From assembly GCA_018335335.1 (NCBI GenBank), contig JAGXKG010000001.1, positions 62,001 to 126,000 on the forward strand: a stretch of DNA of 64,000 nt. Direction: 5' to 3'. The stretch comes from Candidatus Thorarchaeota archaeon (lineage in GTDB: Archaea > Asgardarchaeota > Thorarchaeia > Thorarchaeales > Thorarchaeaceae). Within the stretch, counting starts at the first letter, position 1. Every line of letters begins with the position of its first letter. The notes beneath the pieces are model-generated. The model was not told where the DNA came from. It made no database searches and saw only the letters and a program-made list of their open reading frames with translations. Made by a program: the position numbers and the translations under genes. Of this stretch, positions 63,437 to 64,000 are shown piece after piece.

Positions 63437-64000
63437 CTACATCTCAACTTTGATGCCATTCTCAGAGATTACGAATCTATGCTTCTTCATACTATGTGCA
63501 GTTCTTCGCATTTTCCATATCAACAGATTTCGATTGAGTTTATCATTGGCTACATCAAGACCCAAGAGAATTAGACCTTGGGTAACGAATTCTTCAACCC
63601 CGATTCGGCTAAGTGTATTTGGGGATACGGTATCACAGACCAAAACAGAGGTGACACCGAGCTCCCGAAGAAGTGCACTCAATTTGTATATCTCCTTTCG
63701 GACATTAGAAGTTTCATCGAAGTCGATATTCAGAGCTGATAGACTATCTATAACAACCCGATTCGCTCGTACTTCTTCAACAGCGTCATAGATTTCTTGT
63801 GCGAGCGCGCTCAAATCGAATCCCCGTCTCAAAGCATGATTCTCTGAAGTTGGTAGTCCTGCCTTGCTAGAAGCGGCATCAATTAGTACAAAGGCCTTTT
63901 CTTGCTCCAGTTTTTCGATATCCCAATTGAATTGGAGTGCTTCTGCTCTTAGTTCGTCAGGTCTAGATTCAAGCGTAACGAAAACACCAGGTTCGTCATA
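63437..64000 (-). CDS. KaiC/RecA-superfamily ATPase, 5' end outside window
   Basis: The frame is open to the window edge (188 codons visible), so the N-terminal P-loop part is missing. The visible text has GVFVTLESRPDELRAEALQF-NWD near the edge, then the Walker B strand RVVIDSLSALNIDF, and NLLIWKMRRTAHSMKKHRFV. This is the layout of KaiC-domain/RadA-like archaeal ATPases of the ATP-binding GvpD-RAD55 group. The TTG at 63832 is internal. Its end is convergent with the prepilin-peptidase-like gene, two bases apart. Role unknown. Confidence 0.85.
   Translation of the reverse strand, partial: YDEPGVFVTLESRPDELRAEALQFNWDIEKLEQEKAFVLIDAASSKAGLPTSENHALRRGFDLSALAQEIYDAVEEVRANRVVIDSLSALNIDFDETSNVRKEIYKLSALLRELGVTSVLVCDTVSPNTLSRIGVEEFVTQGLILLGLDVANDKLNRNLLIWKMRRTAHSMKKHRFVISENGIKVEM

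Overview
The window looks like the chromosome of an archaeon, most probably an Asgard archaeon of the Thorarchaeota type. Evidence read from the genes: archaeal ribosomal proteins (L10e, L35Ae, S8e), an A-type ATP synthase, SRP54, a Hef nuclease, deoxyhypusine synthase, TrmY and TATA-box promoters with GGTGA/GGAGG ribosome sites. Asgard-like traits are four Roadblock/LC7 proteins around a Ras-superfamily GTPase and a zinc-finger/vWA protein shaped like Sec23/Sec24. The lineage call is an inference; there is no rRNA gene here. No tRNA, rRNA, CRISPR array or insertion sequence was recognised. Genes are dense and often overlap by 1 to 4 bases.

Layout. 1-9.3 kb: the end of a Cdc48-type AAA ATPase, a small winged-helix protein, a RibL-like nucleotidyltransferase, a polytopic membrane protein, a PAPS-reductase-like enzyme, deoC, Hef and an ArsR-type regulator. 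9.4-14.2 kb: a small regulator divergent from glmU with tandem operator-like repeats between them, a radical SAM enzyme and two conserved or unknown proteins. 14.2-16.8 kb: a three-gene island with a DpdA-type transglycosylase, a protein carrying the ArcS signature motif, and a divergent protein of a CGKRK type; this is the best candidate for a new nucleic-acid (probably DNA) 7-deazaguanine modification system. 16.8-21.6 kb: atpF-atpA and atpB, separated by a family 4 uracil-DNA glycosylase and a small membrane protein. 21.7-35.3 kb: informational and housekeeping genes (pyrI, srp54, trmY, a DRG-type GTPase, a TrmJ-like methyltransferase, two ribosomal proteins, deoxyhypusine synthase, a LipS2-like radical SAM enzyme, ADP-forming acyl-CoA synthetase, cis-prenyltransferase).

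35.4-39.7 kb is a eukaryote-like signalling/trafficking block: Roadblock, MglA/Arf-like GTPase, a small unknown protein, two more Roadblock proteins, the Sec23/24-like protein and a fourth, divergent Roadblock gene. It is followed by smc-scpA-scpB, hypE, S8e, hypA and two multidomain unknown proteins.

48.2-60.7 kb is a large redox region on the minus strand. A compact operon encodes HdrA, MvhD, MvhG, MvhA, a hydrogenase maturation protease, HdrC, HdrB and then an Sdh/Frd-like iron-sulfur protein and flavoprotein. Behind its own promoter follows a second pair resembling thiol:fumarate reductase TfrA/TfrB. With class I fumarase (61.2-62.7 kb) and hypE/hypA nearby, the region suggests that hydrogen oxidation, flavin-based electron bifurcation and reduction of fumarate or a related acceptor are linked. 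The window ends with an A24-type prepilin-peptidase-like membrane protein and a truncated KaiC/RecA-like ATPase.
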